From Gordonia oryzae (GTDB taxonomy: Bacteria; Actinomycetota; Actinomycetes; Mycobacteriales; Mycobacteriaceae), in the NCBI RefSeq assembly GCF_003797185.1, contig NZ_RKMH01000012.1, forward strand, positions 1-64,000: a stretch of DNA of 64,000 bases, written 5' to 3'. The notes below the pieces were generated by a model that searched no databases, was not told the DNA's origin, and worked only from the letters and a program-made list of their open reading frames with translations. Shown here piece by piece: positions 1 through 8,111 of this stretch (within the stretch, counting starts at the first letter, position 1; each line of letters begins with the position of its first letter). The position numbers and the translations under genes were made by a program.

Positions 1-78
1 TCCGCCGACAGCGCCCATCTGTCCGCCGACAGCGCCCATCTGTCCGCCGACAGCGCCCATCTGTCCGCCGACAGCGCT
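1..78. repeat. 21-bp tandem repeat (minisatellite), cut by the window edge
   Basis: Three exact 21-bp units (1-21, 22-42, 43-63) and a partial fourth lie downstream of cdsA. All six frames are open through the array. Read on the minus strand, one frame gives the heptapeptide QMGAVGG repeated. The array may continue to the left, so its copy number is unknown. It could be intergenic or the start of a coding region outside the window. Confidence 0.9.
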
Positions 79-134
79 TCGATAGGCGCCGTCGGCGACG
101 TGACGAGCGCCGTCGGGGCGCTGCGTGAGCCCGC

Positions 135-1016
135 TCAGAGCAGCGCGGTCAGCACAGCCCACACGATGAACGCCGACGGCAACAGCGAGTCGAGTCGGTC
201 CATGATGCCGCCGTGCCCGGGCAGCAGGGTCCCCATGTCTTTGATGTCCAGGTCTCGCTTGACCTGTGATTCGACGAGATCGCCCAGCGTCGCGCACACC
301 ACGAGGACAGGTCCCAGGATCACGCCGATCCACCACTGGGTGTCGAGCAGGAACATCGTGGTGCACACCGCACCCGCGGTGCCCACCACCAGCGAGCCCG
401 CCAGACCTTCCCACGACTTCTTCGGGCTGATGGCCGGCGCCATCGGATGCTTGCCGAACAGTACACCGGCCGCGTAGCCGCCGACGTCGGAACACACGAC
501 GACGATCATCAGGGTCGCCACGCGCGCGGCCCCGTGATCCTGATGCACCATCAGCACACCGAACGAAGCCAGCAGCGGGAGCCAGGCGAGCACGAACACC
601 GACGCGGACAGATTGCGCAGATAGTTCTCGGGTGCACGAGTGATACCTTGCGCCAACAACTTCCACACCATGATGACAAGCACCGTGGCCACGAACGCCA
701 CCAGGATCCCGGTTGTCCCCCAAGGCCAGCTACACCAGATGATCGCCTGACCGCCGACGAGCAGCGGCCAGAACGCCACGTCGGAGCCCCCATCGCGCAA
801 TCGTTTGGTGACCTCCCAGGTGGCGATCGCGAACGCCACAGACACGACCATGTACCAGACCCACGGCGCGAACAGCAGTATCAGGATGATGCTGACGCCA
901 AGGGTCACCCCGACCCCGATCGCGGCCGGAAGGTCACGTCCTGCGCGCGACTTCCGAGGCGCGGTCGTGTCGGGGTCGCCGTGTGTGCCGCCGGTCCCCG
1001 ACGATTCGTGTGACAT
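135..1016 (-). CDS. cdsA: Phosphatidate cytidylyltransferase (CDP-diacylglycerol synthase)
   Basis: Membrane enzyme that converts phosphatidic acid and CTP to CDP-diacylglycerol, the branch point for phosphatidylinositol, cardiolipin and phosphatidylethanolamine. The 293-aa protein has a polar Arg/Lys-rich N-terminus, then many hydrophobic segments. The C-terminus carries the family signature: SQVKRDLDIKDMG followed by PGHGGIMDRLDS, with the conserved K-R, K-D, HGG and DRxD residues. It starts at an ATG and ends in ALL. It follows frr by 88 bp in the pyrH-frr-cdsA order typical of Actinobacteria, so co-transcription is likely. The minisatellite begins about 57 bp past its stop codon. Confidence 0.96.
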   Translation of the reverse strand: MSHESSGTGGTHGDPDTTAPRKSRAGRDLPAAIGVGVTLGVSIILILLFAPWVWYMVVSVAFAIATWEVTKRLRDGGSDVAFWPLLVGGQAIIWCSWPWGTTGILVAFVATVLVIMVWKLLAQGITRAPENYLRNLSASVFVLAWLPLLASFGVLMVHQDHGAARVATLMIVVVCSDVGGYAAGVLFGKHPMAPAISPKKSWEGLAGSLVVGTAGAVCTTMFLLDTQWWIGVILGPVLVVCATLGDLVESQVKRDLDIKDMGTLLPGHGGIMDRLDSLLPSAFIVWAVLTALL

Positions 1017-1104
1017 CGTTGTCGATTCCGCCTGTCGTCTCGCCTCGTTCGTCTTGCCTCGTCTCGGTCGTCGTCCCCGGTGATACTCACACCGCGGACC
1101 CCAC

Positions 1105-1662
1105 TCATACCTCGAGAAGCTCAGATTCCTTGTGTTTAACGAGTTCGTCGACCTGTGTCACATAACCGGCGGTGGTCTTGTCGAGATCCTTCTCGGCGCG
1201 GACCACGTCGTCCTCACCGGCCTCGCCGTCCTTCTGGATGCGTTTGAGTTCTTCGACCGCTTTACGGCGAACGTTGCGAATGGCGACCTTCGCGTCCTCT
1301 CCCTTGCCCTTGGCCTGCTTGACGAGGTCCTTGCGACGCTCCTCGGTCAGCTGCGGCACGGCCACGCGGATCAGGGTCCCGTCGTTGGTCGGGTTCACCC
1401 CGAGATCGGAGTTGCGGATGGCGGTCTCGATGTCGCGCAGGGTCGACGCCTCGTAGGGTTTGATCACCACCAGCCGGGGTTCCGGGGTGTTGATACTGGC
1501 GACCTGGGTGATCGGGGTCATGGCGCCGTAGTACTCGATGACCACCTTGGTGAACATCGCCGGATTGGCCCGGCCGGTACGGATCGAACCCATGTCCTCA
1601 CGCGCGACGCTCACCGCCTTCTCCATTTTTTCCTCGGCGTCGAGCAGCGTGTCGTCGATCAT
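1105..1662 (-). CDS. frr: Ribosome recycling factor
   Basis: Cytosolic factor that, with EF-G, splits the post-termination ribosome complex so subunits can be reused. At 185 aa it is the normal family length. It has the expected N-terminus ([17 protein letters not shown]), the central [10 protein letters not shown] motif that forms part of the three-helix bundle, and the family stretch [17 protein letters not shown]. It starts at an ATG and lies 86 bp downstream of pyrH and upstream of cdsA, the conserved pyrH-frr pair. Nothing unusual is seen. Confidence 0.97.
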   Translation of the reverse strand: MIDDTLLDAEEKMEKAVSVAREDMGSIRTGRANPAMFTKVVIEYYGAMTPITQVASINTPEPRLVVIKPYEASTLRDIETAIRNSDLGVNPTNDGTLIRVAVPQLTEERRKDLVKQAKGKGEDAKVAIRNVRRKAVEELKRIQKDGEAGEDDVVRAEKDLDKTTAGYVTQVDELVKHKESELLEV

Positions 1663-1748
1663 TGTGTGTTCCTGTTTCGTCGTGGCGGGTCGGGCTGGAT
1701 TCGGCTCGCCGGTTCGTCGGGATCGGTAGTGGGTCGCCTCGCCGCCGG

Positions 1749-2501
1749 TCAGGTCCTCACCAGCGTGCCGATGCGTTCTCCGGCGATGGCACGCGCGATG
1801 TTCCCACGTTCCAGCAGATTGAACACCAACATCGGCATCTTGTTGTCCATACAGAGGCTGAAAGCGGTCGCGTCGGCAACCTTCAGTTCCCGGTCGAGAG
1901 CCTCCCGGTGGGTGATCTCGCGGAACAGCGTGGCGTCGGGATCGATGCGGGGATCGGCACTGTAGACGCCGTCGACGGCCTTGGCCATCAATACGACCTC
2001 GGCCTTGATTTCGAGCGCACGCTGCGCGGCGGTGGTGTCGGTGGAGAAGTAGGGCATACCCATGCCGGCGCCGAAGATCACCACCCGGCCCTTCTCCAGA
2101 TGTCGCTGCGCACGCAACGGGAGGTACGGCTCAGCCACCTGCCCCATCGTGATGGCGGTCTGCACTCGTGTCGAGATTCCCCGCTTTTCCAGGAAGTCTT
2201 GCAAAGCAAGACAATTCATCACAGTGCCAAGCATGCCCATGTAGTCCGAGCGCGCCCGGTCGAGGCCGCGTTGTTGGAGTTCGGCGCCGCGGAAGAAGTT
2301 GCCGCCGCCGATAACCACGGCCACCTGTACACCGGACTCAACGACCTCGGCGATTTGGTCGGCGACGGTGGCGACGACGTCGGGATCGAGACCGACCTCT
2401 CCCCCGCCGAACATTTCGCCGCCGAGCTTGAGGAGCACGCGGCCGAAGCCGGGGCGTTCGGACTGTCGGGTGTCGGGGGTTTCGCTCATCAACATCCTCA
2501 C
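1749..2501 (-). CDS. pyrH: Uridylate kinase (UMP kinase)
   Basis: Hexameric UMP kinase that makes UDP from UMP and ATP in pyrimidine nucleotide synthesis. It belongs to the amino-acid kinase fold. The 250-aa protein shows the N-terminal [13 protein letters not shown] phosphate-binding strand, [13 protein letters not shown], the [19 protein letters not shown] helix and the [17 protein letters not shown] nucleotide loop. It starts at an ATG, and its upstream side is an 0.8-kb gene-poor stretch, so it probably heads its own pyrH-frr-cdsA transcript separate from rpsB-tsf. Confidence 0.97.
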   Translation of the reverse strand: MRMLMSETPDTRQSERPGFGRVLLKLGGEMFGGGEVGLDPDVVATVADQIAEVVESGVQVAVVIGGGNFFRGAELQQRGLDRARSDYMGMLGTVMNCLALQDFLEKRGISTRVQTAITMGQVAEPYLPLRAQRHLEKGRVVIFGAGMGMPYFSTDTTAAQRALEIKAEVVLMAKAVDGVYSADPRIDPDATLFREITHREALDRELKVADATAFSLCMDNKMPMLVFNLLERGNIARAIAGERIGTLVRT

Positions 2502-3325
2502 TCGTCGGTTCGACTCACCATCTTATGGTCACGTCCGTCCGAATCGGAGCGCGGCGCCACCGTCTGGCACCGAGAAGGTGGGCCGAGAGCCCCGATTGGC
2601 CGAGCAGAACACCGCCACACCCCGCCGAGCAGGCACAATGACAGCTCGGGCGGGTACGCCAGGAGCGCTCGGTGAGCTCGATCCCGGGCGCCGGAGGAAC
2701 GTCACGACGATTCCGTCGTGACATGACGCCGACCTCATGCAGTCGACGGTCATCGGCAGAGTCCACGGTCGTAGGCAGAGTCCACGGTCATGCGGAGATC
2801 GTGACGCGAGCTGCCCATGACCGATGGCGTCGATCCCGTCGCTATCGAGTGCGTCGAGCGGAATACCGAAGTCGACGCTTTCGACCGGGGGCGACGGAAT
2901 CGAGGTCAGCAAGTCCGGCCGGTAGCTAGAACCTCGCCGCCTCAGTCGAGAGGACCTCCACCGACCCCGTATCCCGCGGCCCTCGTGCTCGACAGCGTCA
3001 CGCGGTGTGCCGCCGCCCAGTTGCCCCCAGCGCATCCCGCTCACCCAACTCCCAGGTGCACGACGCACGGCGACCTGTCCGGGACTCTCGGCCTACTCGC
3101 CGCCCAGAGGTGCCCCAGATCCATGCCACGGGCCGCGAGGTGGCCGCACCGACCTTCGTCGGCGTGTCGGTCGACGCCGTGGGTGTCGGCCGCCCCTTGA
3201 GTCGTCGTGGCCGGGTAGTGCCTCGAAAGGCACGGGAACCGGGCCACTGAGGACAGCGGGCCCGGAGTGACCGAGAACCACAGGCCGATCTGAGCCACCG
3301 GCGCTGCGGAACCCGGCACGACATG
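2502..3325. other. Gene-poor interval between pyrH and the tsf terminator
   Basis: About 820 bp without a convincing gene. Open frames exist on both strands, the longest about 179 codons on the minus strand, but their compositions are Arg/Ser/Pro-rich and resemble no family. The interval holds a perfect 22-bp hairpin (2701-2722), a 16-bp direct repeat with 19-bp period (2755-2770 and 2774-2789), and a plus-strand GGCACAAT (2632-2639) like a motif found at other promoters here. The pyrH promoter presumably lies at its left end. A decayed gene or an unannotated RNA cannot be excluded. Confidence 0.5.
2701..2722. repeat. Perfect 9-bp inverted repeat with a 4-nt loop
   Basis: GTCACGACG, the loop ATTC, then CGTCGTGAC. 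It sits 200 bp upstream of the pyrH start in the gene-poor interval and is not next to a stop codon. It could be a 5'-leader hairpin or a protein-binding site. No T-tract follows on either strand. Confidence 0.7.
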
Positions 3326-3367
3326 CGAGAGGGCCCCGACCCACCGTAGTGGATCGGGGCCCTCTCG
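3326..3367 (-). terminator. Strong hairpin terminator of the rpsB-tsf transcript
   Basis: Two 19-nt arms (3326-3344 and 3349-3367) flank a 4-nt loop, starting 22 bp beyond the tsf stop codon. In minus-strand RNA every position pairs, with one G-U wobble, and the loop is UACG closed by C-G, a UNCG-type tetraloop. On the plus strand the same position is a C-A mismatch, so the structure is best on the tsf strand. No U-tract follows, as is common in high-GC Actinobacteria. Confidence 0.88.
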
Positions 3368-3388
3368 GATGGCTTCGTGGCCGCTCGG

Positions 3389-4213
3389 TCAGGCCTGGCC
3401 TACCTCGAAGCGGGTGAAGCGCTTGACGGTCGCGCCGGCCTCGTCCAGAACATCCTTGACGGTCTTCTTCGAGTCCTTGACGAACGGCTGATTCACCAGT
3501 ACCGCGTCCTTGAGGAAGCCCTTGAGCCGGCCCTCGACGATCTTCGGCAGAGCCTGTTCGGGCTTGCCCTCGGCCTTGGCGGTCTCCTCGGCGATACGAC
3601 GCTCGTCGGCCTTGACGTCCTCGGGGACCTCGTCCTCGCTGGCGTAACGGGCTTTGAGAGCGGCAACCTGCTGCGCGGCGTTGCGCGCGGCCTCGGCTGC
3701 GGCGTCGCCCTCACCGGTGTAGGACACCAGCACGCCGACGGCCGGCGGCAGATCCGACGCACGCTTGTGCAGGTAGATCGCGACGGGGCCGTCGTAGAAC
3801 ACGACGCGACGCAGTTCGAGCTTCTCGCCGATCTTGGCCGAGAGTGCCTGCACGGCGTCGGCGACGGTGCCGTCACCGAGCTTGGCTGCCTTGAGCTCCT
3901 CGACGTCGCTGGTCTTAGCGGCCAGAGCGGAGTCGAGCACCTGGTCGGCGAGTTGTTGGAACTCGGCGTTCTTGGCGACGAAGTCGGTCTCGGAGTTGAG
4001 CTCAATCATCGCGCCGTCCTTGGCGGCGACGAGCCCCTCGGCGGTGGACCGCTCGGCACGCTTGCCGACGTCCTTGGCGCCCTTGATGCGCAATTCCTCG
4101 ACGGCCTTATCGAAGTCGCCGTCGTTGTTCTCGAGCGCCTTCTTGCAGTCCAGCATTCCAGAGCCGGTGAGCTCGCGGAGACGCTTCACATCGGCTGCGG
4201 TGTAGTTCGCCAT
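3389..4213 (-). CDS. tsf: Elongation factor Ts
   Basis: Nucleotide exchange factor that regenerates EF-Tu-GTP. The 274-aa protein matches the usual actinobacterial length. The N-terminal UBA-like domain reads [23 protein letters not shown], and the core contains [17 protein letters not shown], the classic Ts motif that contacts EF-Tu. The C-terminus holds the [20 protein letters not shown] region. It starts at an ATG with a good upstream AAGGAGG. It is 64 bp downstream of rpsB, the conserved rpsB-tsf operon, and a strong hairpin follows it. Confidence 0.98.
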   Translation of the reverse strand: MANYTAADVKRLRELTGSGMLDCKKALENNDGDFDKAVEELRIKGAKDVGKRAERSTAEGLVAAKDGAMIELNSETDFVAKNAEFQQLADQVLDSALAAKTSDVEELKAAKLGDGTVADAVQALSAKIGEKLELRRVVFYDGPVAIYLHKRASDLPPAVGVLVSYTGEGDAAAEAARNAAQQVAALKARYASEDEVPEDVKADERRIAEETAKAEGKPEQALPKIVEGRLKGFLKDAVLVNQPFVKDSKKTVKDVLDEAGATVKRFTRFEVGQA

Positions 4214-4277
4214 CGTTGGCGAGCCTCCTTAAAGAGAGTGATCGGTTACTCGGCGCGACCCGTGGGTACGCCGGGGG

Positions 4278-5087
4278 TCAGGACGCTGGGGTGGCGTCGC
4301 CCTCGGCGGGCGCGGTGGCCTGGGTGAGCAGTTCCTGCTCCCACTCGGCGAGGGGTTCGCCGCTGCCGGCCTCCGGCTTGGAGTCGTCCGACGCCGCACC
4401 GGCGCGGGCCTGTACGCCCTCGGCAACCGCCGAGGCGATGACACGGGTGAGCAGCGCGGCACTGCGGATGGCGTCGTCGTTGCCCGGGATCGGGTAGTCG
4501 ACGACGTCGGGGTCGCAGTTGGTGTCGAGGATCGCGATGACCGGGATGTTGAGCTTGCGTGCCTCACCGACAGCAATGTGCTCCTTGTTGGTGTCCACCA
4601 CCCAAATGGCAGATGGCACCTTGGCCATATCGCGGATACCGCCGAGGGTCCGCTCGAGCTTGTTCTTCTCGCGGGTCAGCATCAGGATTTCCTTCTTGGT
4701 GCGACCCTCGAAGCCACCGGTCTGCTCCATGGTCTCGAGTTCCTTGAGACGCTGCAGGCGCTTGTGGACGGTCTGAAAGTTGGTGAGCATGCCACCGAGC
4801 CAGCGCTGGTTCACGTACGGCATGCCGACGCGGGTCGCCTCTCCGGCGATCGACTCCTGCGCCTGCTTCTTGGTCCCGACGAACAGGATGGTGCCGCCGT
4901 GGGCGACGGTCTCCTTGACGAACTCGTAGGCCTTGTCGATGTAGGTCAGCGTCTGCTGCAGGTCGATGATGTAAATGCCGTTGCGGTCGGTGAAGATGAA
5001 TCGCTTCATCTTCGGATTCCAACGGCGGGTCTGATGCCCGAAGTGTGCGCCGCTGTCCAGCAGCTGTTTCATGGTCACGACAGCCAT
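4278..5087 (-). CDS. rpsB: 30S ribosomal protein S2
   Basis: Component of the small ribosomal subunit, placed on the back of the 30S head-body junction. The 269-aa protein begins [19 protein letters not shown] and contains [32 protein letters not shown] and the [22 protein letters not shown] strand region expected of S2. An Ala/Glu-rich tail of about 45 residues follows the core, usual for mycolata. It is the first gene of rpsB-tsf. Its promoter must lie in the 320-bp intergenic region shared with the divergent M23 gene. Confidence 0.98.
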   Translation of the reverse strand: MAVVTMKQLLDSGAHFGHQTRRWNPKMKRFIFTDRNGIYIIDLQQTLTYIDKAYEFVKETVAHGGTILFVGTKKQAQESIAGEATRVGMPYVNQRWLGGMLTNFQTVHKRLQRLKELETMEQTGGFEGRTKKEILMLTREKNKLERTLGGIRDMAKVPSAIWVVDTNKEHIAVGEARKLNIPVIAILDTNCDPDVVDYPIPGNDDAIRSAALLTRVIASAVAEGVQARAGAASDDSKPEAGSGEPLAEWEQELLTQATAPAEGDATPAS

Positions 5088-5407
5088 GAGGTCTCATTCC
5101 TTTGTCGGTTGATGCTCGGTACCGGGTGGCCCGAACCCTGACGCCCGTGTCCGCGCGGAACCCGGTGATACCGGGACCGTCCACACGGAAGGTTTATCGA
5201 TCTCCACCACATCGGGAGGGCGATCTGGTGACGAGCGCGCGAAGTCACCCCGCCGTCGGCGAGGTGCCCGATCAGTGTACGCGTATGCCCTGCACAGCTC
5301 CAAAATCTGCCCTGCACAGCTCGGTGGAACGCAGCCGACGATCTGCGGGCGCGGAGTTCGTTCGGCACAAAGGGAGCCAATCGTCGATGCGCTGCGTCTG
5401 ATCTGTC
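5088..5407. promoter_or_regulatory. Divergent promoter region between rpsB and the M23 gene
   Basis: 320 bp separate two divergent start codons, so promoters in both directions are expected. I see no confident -35/-10 pair. A short direct repeat, CTGCACAGCTC, occurs twice (about 5288-5298 and 5310-5320), which could be an operator for either gene or part of the rpsB leader. No open frame here looks coding. Confidence 0.4.
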
Positions 5408-6040
5408 ATGACCATCCCCCTGCGCCTCCGGCGCGCCCTCGCCATCCCCCTGCGCCTCCGGCGCGCCCTCGCCATCCCCCTGCGCCTCCGGCGCGCCCTC
5501 GCCATCGGTGTGGCAGAACTCGTCGCCGTGGTGTCATTGCTGCTGGCGGTACCCACACTCGTCGCGGCGCAACCGTCCCCCGCGGCCGGTGTCGCCTCGG
5601 CACCGGATTCGCGGTACTCGGCACCTCTGTCGCCCCGGCCGACGGTGGTGCGCGGGTTCGACGAACCGACCCGGCGCTGGCAACCGGGGCACCGAGGGAT
5701 CGATCTCGCCACCGCATCCGGTACCGCGGTCCTCGCCGCGGGTGACGGGATCGTCCGCTTCGCCGGGGTCGTGGCGGGCAAACCGACGGTGTCAATCGAG
5801 CACGACGACGGGGTGATCACCACCTACGAGCCGGTGCACGCCGCGGTTCGTCAGGGTGCCCGGGTGCGCGGCGGACAGGTGATCGGGACGGTCGATGGGG
5901 GCCACCCCGGATGCCCGGCGGCGGCGTGCCTGCATTGGGGAGCACGACGCGGGAGCGGCCGCGCGGCTGACTATCTCAACCCGCTGGCGCTCCTCGGCGC
6001 GGTGCGGGTGCGGCTGAAACCGCTCGACGGTCCGGTGTGA
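5408..6040 (+). CDS. Secreted M23-fold (LytM-like) peptidase, Rv2891-type
   Basis: Predicted exported cell-wall protein, 210 aa. A very long cationic n-region made of three copies of IPLRLRRALA (residues 3-32) precedes a hydrophobic core (about 33-53) and a cleavage-like VAAQ. The M23 domain follows: H95 and D99 in GHRGIDL fit the first two zinc ligands and H176 in CLHWG fits the third. The usual HxH pair is CxH here, since C174 replaces the first His, as I recall for mycobacterial Rv2891-type proteins. Hydrolytic activity is therefore uncertain; it may be a scaffold or regulator. It is divergent from rpsB and convergent with xerC, 11 bp between stops. Confidence 0.85.
   Translation: MTIPLRLRRALAIPLRLRRALAIPLRLRRALAIGVAELVAVVSLLLAVPTLVAAQPSPAAGVASAPDSRYSAPLSPRPTVVRGFDEPTRRWQPGHRGIDLATASGTAVLAAGDGIVRFAGVVAGKPTVSIEHDDGVITTYEPVHAAVRQGARVRGGQVIGTVDGGHPGCPAAACLHWGARRGSGRAADYLNPLALLGAVRVRLKPLDGPV
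5414..5503 (+). repeat. Three perfect 30-bp tandem repeats inside a signal peptide
   Basis: Exact units at 5414-5443, 5444-5473 and 5474-5503, each coding for IPLRLRRALA in the n-region of the M23-fold protein. Unit length is a multiple of three, so copy-number change preserves the frame and only alters the positive charge ahead of the hydrophobic core. Confidence 0.95.
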
Positions 6041-6051
6041 GCGTGAGTGAA

Positions 6052-7044
6052 TCACGCGCGGGGATGGGCTTGCCGGTGCGCGGCGCGCAGGCGTTCGACG
6101 CTGACATGGGTGTAGAGCTGGGTGGTGGCGAGCGAGGAATGGCCCAACAACTCCTGAACCACTCGCAGGTCTGCGCCACCCTCGAGCAGATGCGTTGCGG
6201 CGCTGTGGCGCAGGCCGTGTGGGCCCATCTGCGGTCCGTCGATCGCGGCCACGGCCGAGGCCACCACCGTCCGGGCTGTGCGCTGGTTCAGGCGTCCACC
6301 CCTCACCCCGAGCAGCAGCGCAGCGCCCGAGGCATCGGTGGCCAGGCGGGGGCGACCGTGGGACAGCCAGGTCTGTAGGGCATGGTCGGCGGGTATCCCG
6401 AACGGAACGGTTCGCTGCTTGTCGCCCTTGCCGATCACCCGCAGGACCCGCCGACCGGAGTCGACGTCGTCGAGATCGAGTCCGCATAGCTCACCGACGC
6501 GAATCCCACTGCCATACAACAACTCCAGGATGGCCCTGTCGCGCAGGGCGATCGGTCCGAGGTTGTCCTCCGTGGTGGAGTCGCCGTTGTGCGCCGAGGA
6601 CACGGCAGACACCGCGGCCGCGGCCTGCTCGGCGGTCAGCACTGCAGGCAGGGTGCGATGCGCCCGGGGCGCCTGCAGCCGGGTCGATGGATCATTCGCG
6701 AGCAGACCTTCACGAACGGCCCACGCACAGAAGGTCTTCGCCGACGACACCTGGCGGGCAACGGTTGTGCGCGCTGCGCCACGACGCGTGTGTTCGGCCA
6801 GCCACGCGCGCAGCAGGCCGAGATCGATCTCCGAGATCGCCGCGCCACGCGCTCCGGCGAAACTGATCAGTCCGCGGACGTCACCGGAGTAGGCGCGGAT
6901 CGTGTGCGCGCTGCGCCCCTTCTCGAACCGCAGATACTCGGCGAAGTCGGCCAGCACCGCCGAACCGCGTCCGACGTCGGAGCCGTCGCGGGCCTCGGGC
7001 ACGTCGCCGGAGCCCGGCCCGTCGGCCCGGTTTGGATAGGTCAT
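6052..7044 (-). CDS. xerC: Tyrosine recombinase XerC
   Basis: Site-specific recombinase that, with XerD, resolves chromosome dimers at dif. An N-terminal SAM-like core-binding domain ([26 protein letters not shown]) leads into the catalytic domain with [12 protein letters not shown] (first Arg), the KGDKQR strand, [12 protein letters not shown] (His-x-x-Arg) and [15 protein letters not shown] containing the nucleophilic Tyr. The ATG at 7044 gives 330 aa; a GTG at 7083 would add 13 residues and the ribosome-binding evidence is weak for both. It is convergent with the M23 gene and lies downstream of the siderophore-interacting gene, an order shared with Rv2894c-Rv2895c. Confidence 0.93.
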   Translation of the reverse strand: MTYPNRADGPGSGDVPEARDGSDVGRGSAVLADFAEYLRFEKGRSAHTIRAYSGDVRGLISFAGARGAAISEIDLGLLRAWLAEHTRRGAARTTVARQVSSAKTFCAWAVREGLLANDPSTRLQAPRAHRTLPAVLTAEQAAAAVSAVSSAHNGDSTTEDNLGPIALRDRAILELLYGSGIRVGELCGLDLDDVDSGRRVLRVIGKGDKQRTVPFGIPADHALQTWLSHGRPRLATDASGAALLLGVRGGRLNQRTARTVVASAVAAIDGPQMGPHGLRHSAATHLLEGGADLRVVQELLGHSSLATTQLYTHVSVERLRAAHRQAHPRA

Positions 7045-7147
7045 GCCCCGAGCACATCGCTCGACCACCGATCCGGCAACCACACACGCCGTGTCGTTGC
7101 CGGATCGGTACAGCCGGACCCGATCGTGGCGGGTGGAGGAGGTGGCC

Positions 7148-8041
7148 TCAACGGACGAGGTTGTTCACCCACTGTCCGGCCCCCGGCTTCTCGGCGCCTT
7201 CCTCGGTCTCGCGGAGTTCGGCCTTCCACTGACGGAATCCCTCCTCGGTGCGGCCGCGGCGCCAGTACCCGGAGATCGATGCCTTGGCCGCACTCACCCC
7301 GCGCTCCTTGCGGACGTAAGCGCGCAGGTTGTGCATGACGGCCTGCGCCTCACCGTGGATGAATACCTGCGGCTCTCCCTCAAGCCAGGCTGCTTCGCGG
7401 ACCGCAGCGACCAGCGGCGCGTTATCGCCGGCCTTGTCCTCGCCCACCTCACCGGCCCCGCCACCACGATGCAGCCAGGTGATCTCGGCACCGGCGGGTG
7501 CGCTCAACTCGAGTTCGTCGTCGGGGCCGGCAACCTCGATGAAGACCCTGGCCACGGAGTCGGCCGGCAGTGCCTCGAGGGCAGCCGCGACGGCAGGCAG
7601 GCCTGCCTCGTCGCAGGCGAGCAGGTGCCACGGTGCGGCCGGATCGGGGTGGTATCCGCTACCTGGGCCGAGGAAGTGCACAGTGGTACCAGGTTCGACA
7701 CTCGCCGCCCAAGGCCCGGCAAGCCCTTGGTCACCATGCACGACGACGTCGATGAGCAATTCTCGACGCTCGGCGTCCACCCTGCGCACCGTGTAGGTAC
7801 GCAACATCGGTTGTTGTTCAGGCGGAAGCGATCTCGATGCCCGCGGGTCGAAGTCGTCGGGGAACTCCATCCCCTCGGGCATGAAAATCAGCTTGACGTA
7901 CATGTCCGTTTCGGCACGTCCGTCCTTGCCGACGGCGGGCACGAAGTCGTCGAATCCGTCGCCCCCGAGAAACAGTCGCACCATGTGCGGGGTGATCTGT
8001 TCACGCCGCAAGACCGTCATCGTGTTCACTCGCTTGGCCAT
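7148..8041 (-). CDS. Siderophore-interacting protein (FAD/NADPH-type ferric reductase, ViuB family)
   Basis: Cytosolic flavoprotein expected to release iron from imported ferric siderophores by reduction. The 297-aa protein has the SIP FAD-binding domain first ([20 protein letters not shown], then [23 protein letters not shown]) and the SIP C-terminal NAD(P)H domain after it ([35 protein letters not shown]). The ATG at 8041 is preceded by GGAGGT and by an iron box, so the much longer open frame into dprA is rejected. It is positioned like Rv2895c (viuB). The box predicts repression when iron is plentiful. Confidence 0.92.
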   Translation of the reverse strand: MAKRVNTMTVLRREQITPHMVRLFLGGDGFDDFVPAVGKDGRAETDMYVKLIFMPEGMEFPDDFDPRASRSLPPEQQPMLRTYTVRRVDAERRELLIDVVVHGDQGLAGPWAASVEPGTTVHFLGPGSGYHPDPAAPWHLLACDEAGLPAVAAALEALPADSVARVFIEVAGPDDELELSAPAGAEITWLHRGGGAGEVGEDKAGDNAPLVAAVREAAWLEGEPQVFIHGEAQAVMHNLRAYVRKERGVSAAKASISGYWRRGRTEEGFRQWKAELRETEEGAEKPGAGQWVNNLVR

Positions 8042-8075
8042 GGGACCTCCTTCACCCGAACCACCGTACTCCGAA

Positions 8076-8094
8076 TTAGGTAAACCTAATCTGT
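8076..8094 (-). promoter_or_regulatory. IdeR/DtxR iron box
   Basis: The 19 bp TTAGGTAAACCTAATCTGT match a commonly cited DtxR box (TTAGGTAAGCCTAACCTAA) at 15 of 19 positions, with a near-perfect TTAGGT...ACCTAA core. The site sits 35-53 bp upstream of the siderophore-interacting start codon, within the 70-bp space after dprA. IdeR with Fe(II) would repress the gene. Confidence 0.82.
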
Positions 8095-8111
8095 GGGTCC
8101 GATCATTGGCG

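Noticed and set aside
2529..3068. Possible 179-codon gene on the minus strand
   Set aside because: No ribosome-binding site, no recognisable motif and Arg/Ser/Pro-rich content. Kept only as part of the gene-poor interval.
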